From positions 1 through 64,000 of the forward strand of contig JAQUWE010000006.1 in the NCBI GenBank assembly GCA_028693035.1: DNA of 64,000 nucleotides, read 5' to 3'. Numbering within the stretch: the first letter of the stretch is position 1; each line of letters begins with the position of its first letter. This DNA comes from Bacilli bacterium (GTDB lineage: Bacteria > Bacillota_I > Bacilli_A > RF39 > UBA660). The position numbers and the translations under genes are program-made. This document shows positions 61,015-64,000 of the stretch, one piece after another. The notes under the pieces are model-generated. The model did no database searches. It was not told where the DNA came from and was given only the letters and a program-made list of their open reading frames with translations.

Positions 61015-61590
61015 ATGAATACACTTATTTTAAATGCAGAAGAAAATCAAATAGTAGGGTACCGATTTAAAATATATAAAAAAGTAGATACATTACAAAC
61101 CAAACTTATTTATCAAAGTCCACATGAGCACAAAACATATGAGAGCATTAACTTTCCACATATGGAAAATCTGATTATCAGTAATGGGGATAAAATCATC
61201 AAAAATTTTAGCTATAAAGCAACTGGAAAATCGGTTGAAAGTAATGATTTTTATACACAAAGAGAAGAAATTTACAGACTAGATTATGATGAATATACTT
61301 TGCCAGAACTTTATAAAATTTTAGAGCAATTAAAAAAAGGGAACTTTGAAATGTTAGAGAATCTTAATATCTTATATAAAGAAGAGGAAATAGGTTCTTA
61401 TGCAAGATTACTAGAACAAAGTTTTTCTCTAGAAAAATTATTTACTTATGATATAGAACCTTTATTAGCGTTTAAATCTCTTTGTGAAGCGCATATGACA
61501 AAAAAAGAATATGCAGAGAAAGAACTCTCTTTTCAAAAAGAATGCAAAATATATCAAATGCATTTAGAAAATATTCCAAGAAAAAAATAG
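61015..61590 (+). CDS. Hypothetical protein
   Basis: A 191-residue soluble protein. The first half looks beta-rich (LILNAEENQIVGYRFKIYKK, LIISNGDKIIKNF), the second half helical and acidic. No known motif. 36 nt after the NrtR-like gene and 16 nt before the next gene, so probably in the same operon. Confidence 0.6.
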   Translation: MNTLILNAEENQIVGYRFKIYKKVDTLQTKLIYQSPHEHKTYESINFPHMENLIISNGDKIIKNFSYKATGKSVESNDFYTQREEIYRLDYDEYTLPELYKILEQLKKGNFEMLENLNILYKEEEIGSYARLLEQSFSLEKLFTYDIEPLLAFKSLCEAHMTKKEYAEKELSFQKECKIYQMHLENIPRKK

Positions 61591-61606
61591 AAAGAAGAAT
61601 AAAAAA

Positions 61607-62224
61607 ATGAATGAAAATACAATAGAACATTTACAAAAATTAGAAAGTAAAATCAAAAGAATAAAAAAGAAGCATTATAAAAATCAAGAATTTTTTGAAA
61701 AATTAGAAAAAGATCCTGTAGTGATAGAATATCTCGAATCTAAAAAAGAGAGAGACCTATTTTTACAAAATCATATACAAGAACTAGAAGAAAACAAAAA
61801 AGCACAACAAAAATTGATTAAAGAAAATTGTACCCATCCGCTTTATGCACTCGTAGACAAAGATGGATATGGTGATTCACCCGAAGGATCAAAAACAGAA
61901 TTTCGCTATTTATGTGTAGAATGTGATGCCTCTCCTTATTATGCAGACTATAAATGTTTACAATGGAAACCAAAACATGTAATTGATTTGACAAAGCTGG
62001 AATTAGGACTTCATGGAAGAAGTGTATTATTTAATAACATTCACCAGGAATACTTAGAGTTATCAAAAAAGTATGAAGAAGAAAGTGTAGTATCCTATTT
62101 AGAACGCAAGTATGGAGAAGAGTTTTTAGCTACGCAAGATAGGATTAAAAAAATAGGAGAGGAAGATACCCAAAAGGGATTCCAGCTTCAAAAAAGAGTG
62201 AAAAAGAACGAGAATTTGTTTTAA
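61607..62224 (+). CDS. Hypothetical protein with coiled coil and zinc-like motif
   Basis: A 205-residue protein. Residues about 5-75 form a charged coiled coil, then ENCTHPLYALVD and FRYLCVECDASP supply C-x-H and CxxC, enough for a zinc ribbon with a later YKCLQW. The C-terminal part is again helical. No family recognised. Weak ribosome site (AGAAGAA). Confidence 0.6.
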   Translation: MNENTIEHLQKLESKIKRIKKKHYKNQEFFEKLEKDPVVIEYLESKKERDLFLQNHIQELEENKKAQQKLIKENCTHPLYALVDKDGYGDSPEGSKTEFRYLCVECDASPYYADYKCLQWKPKHVIDLTKLELGLHGRSVLFNNIHQEYLELSKKYEEESVVSYLERKYGEEFLATQDRIKKIGEEDTQKGFQLQKRVKKNENLF

Positions 62225-62312
62225 AAGTGCTTTTTCCGGTCAAAATAGAATAAAATAGGAAAGAATATCAAAGAATTATAATCATAAAATAAGAAAACCA
62301 TATAAAAAATGC

Positions 62313-62340
62313 TTGTTTTTGCTACAAGGTATGGTATAAT
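62313..62340 (+). promoter_or_regulatory. Promoter of rpsB
   Basis: TTGTTT (62313-62318), 16-bp spacer, TATAAT (62335-62340). Confidence 0.65.
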
Positions 62341-62346
62341 GATATT

Positions 62347-62449
62347 GGCTTTTTCAAATACACACATTACCGATTTTAGTGCCGTGTGCCGAATGGTGGT
62401 TGCTAAAAGATGAAAGTAATGGAGGAAAAAACAAAAGGAGGAAGAAAGT
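62347..62449 (+). promoter_or_regulatory. rpsB leader with possible S2 autoregulatory fold
   Basis: A leader of about 100 nt, less AT-rich than its flanks in its middle, can pair CACAC (about 62361) with GTGTG and has CCG repeats (TTACCG, TGCCG, TGCCG) beside GAATGGTGGTTGC. Ribosomal protein leaders often bind their own product; this is a candidate only. Confidence 0.4.
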
Positions 62450-63571
62450 ATGGCAGTAGTGTCAATGAACAATTTATTAGAATCAGGTGTTCACTTTGGT
62501 CATCAGACTAAAAGATGGAACCCAAAAATGAAAGAGTATATCTTTACATCAAGAGATGATATTTATATTATCGATTTACAAAAGACTGCAAAGAAAATTG
62601 ATGAAGCATATGTAGCGCTTAACAAAATTGCAGCAAACGGAGGAAAAGTTTTATTTGTAGGTACTAGAAAACAAGCTAGTGAAGCAACTAAAGAAGAAGC
62701 AATCCGTTCTAATTCATTCTACGTAAACGAAAGATGGCTTGGAGGAACTTTAACAAACTTCAAAACAATCCGTGGACGTGTAAAAAGATTAGAAGAAATT
62801 GAAAGAATGGAAAAAGATGGAACATTTGATGTTCTACCTAAAAAAGAAGTTATCGGACTTAAAAAAGAACATGAAAAATTAAATACATTATTATGTGGTA
62901 TCCGTGAAATGTACAAAATTCCAAGTGCTATGTTTATCGTAGATCCAACTAAGGAAGAAATTGCAATCAGGGAAGCACGTAAATTAAATATTCCAGTATT
63001 TGGTATTGTAGATACAAACTGTGATCCAGATATGGTAGATTATGTTATTCCAGCTAACGATGATGCAATTCGTGCAGTAAGACTTATTATTGGTGTTATG
63101 GCAAATGCAATTGTAGAAGCACAAGGTGGAAAAATGATTGATTTCACAGCAGGAAATGCACAAAGAGAAGAAAATTCAGAAGAAATCATGCAAAAAGCTT
63201 TAGAAACAGTTAAAAGAAAAGAAGACAGAAGACCTAAATTTAATCGTGATAATAGAGATGGTAGAAGACCTTTTAATGGAGACAGAAAACCATTTAACAG
63301 AAACAATAACAACAACAATAGACCATTTGTAAAAAACGACAACAATAGACCGTTTGTAAAAACTGAAAATAATAAACCATTTGTAAAAGCTGAAAATAAT
63401 AAAGTAGAAGAAAGCAAAACAGTAGCACCTAAAATAGCTGTCAAAGAAGAAGTAAAAAGTGTAAATCACACTGATATGACAGTTACAGAACTTCGCAATC
63501 TTGCAAAAGAAAAAGAAGTAAAAGGGTACAGCACTATGAAAAAAGCTGAATTGATCGACGCTTTAAAATAA
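62450..63571 (+). CDS. rpsB: 30S ribosomal protein S2 with long C-terminal extension
   Basis: A 373-residue S2. The core (1 to about 232) is standard: [61 protein letters not shown]. Then follows an unusual tail: basic Asn-rich repeats ([26 protein letters not shown]), a Lys/Glu stretch and a C-terminal Rho-N/SAP-like motif [29 protein letters not shown]. Typical S2 proteins have about 230-260 residues. RBS AAAGGAGG. Followed by tsf. Confidence 0.95.
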   Translation: MAVVSMNNLLESGVHFGHQTKRWNPKMKEYIFTSRDDIYIIDLQKTAKKIDEAYVALNKIAANGGKVLFVGTRKQASEATKEEAIRSNSFYVNERWLGGTLTNFKTIRGRVKRLEEIERMEKDGTFDVLPKKEVIGLKKEHEKLNTLLCGIREMYKIPSAMFIVDPTKEEIAIREARKLNIPVFGIVDTNCDPDMVDYVIPANDDAIRAVRLIIGVMANAIVEAQGGKMIDFTAGNAQREENSEEIMQKALETVKRKEDRRPKFNRDNRDGRRPFNGDRKPFNRNNNNNNRPFVKNDNNRPFVKTENNKPFVKAENNKVEESKTVAPKIAVKEEVKSVNHTDMTVTELRNLAKEKEVKGYSTMKKAELIDALK

Positions 63572-63581
63572 ATCAAAAAAG

Positions 63582-63611
63582 AAGGATGGTTTTATAATCA
63601 TCCTTGTTTTT
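63582..63611 (+). terminator. Hairpin between rpsB and tsf
   Basis: Arms AAGGATG / CATCCTT with 10-nt loop and a broken T run. It probably works as an attenuator, because tsf follows after 20 nt without a visible promoter. Confidence 0.65.
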
Positions 63612-63630
63612 ATATAAAGGAGGAAAAAAC

Positions 63631-64000
63631 ATGATAAGTGCAAGTTTAGTAAAAGAACTAAGAGAAAAAAGCGGTGCAGGAATGATGGACTGCAAAAAAG
63701 CACTAGAAGCAGTAGGTGGCAATATTGAAGAAGCTATCGACTGGCTTAGAGAAAAAGGAATTAGCAAAGCTGCTAAAAAAGCAGATCGTATTGCAGCAGA
63801 AGGTTTAGCTTCTATTAAAGTAGATGGAAACAATGCAATCATTGTAGAAATCAATGCAGAAACTGACTTTGTTGCAAAAAACGAAGAATTTATAGATTTA
63901 GTAAATACAGTTTGCAATACTGTTTTAGTAGCAGATGCAGCAACTGTCGAAGAAGCACTTGCTCTACCAGTAAGTGATGGAACTCTTGAAGATTTGGTTG
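63631..64000 (+). CDS. tsf: Elongation factor Ts, N-terminal part
   Basis: The first 123 codons of EF-Ts; the gene runs off the right edge. [21 protein letters not shown] (UBA-like domain) and [13 protein letters not shown] (the TDFVA signature that exchanges Mg-nucleotide on EF-Tu) are clear. RBS AAAGGAGG. Confidence 0.95.
   Translation, partial: MISASLVKELREKSGAGMMDCKKALEAVGGNIEEAIDWLREKGISKAAKKADRIAAEGLASIKVDGNNAIIVEINAETDFVAKNEEFIDLVNTVCNTVLVADAATVEEALALPVSDGTLEDLV

Noticed and set aside
63040-63469. Long reverse-strand frames opposite the rpsB tail
   Set aside because: They are shadows caused by the Asn/Lys-rich repeats of rpsB; no ribosome site, and the forward gene is certain.

Overview
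The window looks like a chromosome segment of an uncultured, very AT-rich, low-GC Gram-positive bacterium of the Bacilli / Erysipelotrichia / RF39-like kind. Shine-Dalgarno sites are strong (AAGGAGG, AGGTGA), promoters are consensus-like (TTGACA/TATAAT, often TG-extended), and nearly every gene end carries a hairpin plus U-tract terminator. UGA acts as a stop (for example at 52481-52483 and 55844-55846), so the Mollicutes code is not used. Gene order echoes Bacillus: tgt - yrzE-like - yrbG-like - spoVB-like - comN - secDF - rel - dtd - hisS - aspS, sirA next to yneF, ylbD-ylbE-rsmD, and rpsU-yqeY. The lineage call is an inference from these traits.

Layout. 1-3.2 kb: edge of a probable transposase, tRNA-Thr, the M16 pair ymfF/ymfH, tandem tRNA-Gln/tRNA-Glu. 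3.3-9.7 kb: membrane-anchored metallopeptidase, gltX, an unknown protein, recD2, a small membrane protein. 9.7-16.5 kb: sirA, a pilin-like protein, yneF, polysaccharide deacetylase, a helical protein, an amidotransferase with murF, DedA. 16.6-24.1 kb: an HxlR regulator divergent from an eight-gene copper and thiol-redox operon (CopA, CopZ, an HMA/UreH/cupredoxin fusion, a DUF2318 lipoprotein, three membrane-anchored thioredoxin-fold proteins). 24.2-45 kb: the Bacillus-like housekeeping block, interrupted by two pilin-like genes, a flippase, a probable 300-nt structured RNA, parE, and a T-box-led nitroreductase-hisS-aspS operon. 45-53.3 kb: a zinc-ribbon membrane protein, a fourth pilin-like gene, a lipoprotein, parC, ylbD-ylbE-rsmD. 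53.3-58.9 kb: a class II bacteriocin locus that has accumulated extra genes. 59-64 kb: rpsU, yqeY, tdk with an NrtR-like regulator, two unknown genes, rpsB and the start of tsf.

Most interesting parts. (1) In the bacteriocin locus the 3' end of the first double-glycine peptide gene, with the promoter behind it, recurs in decayed form before the second and third of three successive NUDIX genes. In parallel, a GNAT gene sits between about 97-bp direct repeats of the neighbouring immunity-like gene. Single cargo genes therefore seem to be captured next to copies of bacteriocin or immunity gene tails. (2) The exporter of that locus appears to start at AUA. (3) Four dispersed pilin-like genes share one N-terminal module and carry different C-type-lectin-like or FGE-like tails, with signs of gene conversion, and three sit inside otherwise conserved gene order. 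(4) A strong promoter and a strong terminator bracket a noncoding transcript of about 300 nt. (5) The unlinked parE and parC genes carry near-identical terminator/promoter composites. (6) Ribosomal protein S2 has an approximately 140-residue tail ending in a Rho-N/SAP-like motif.
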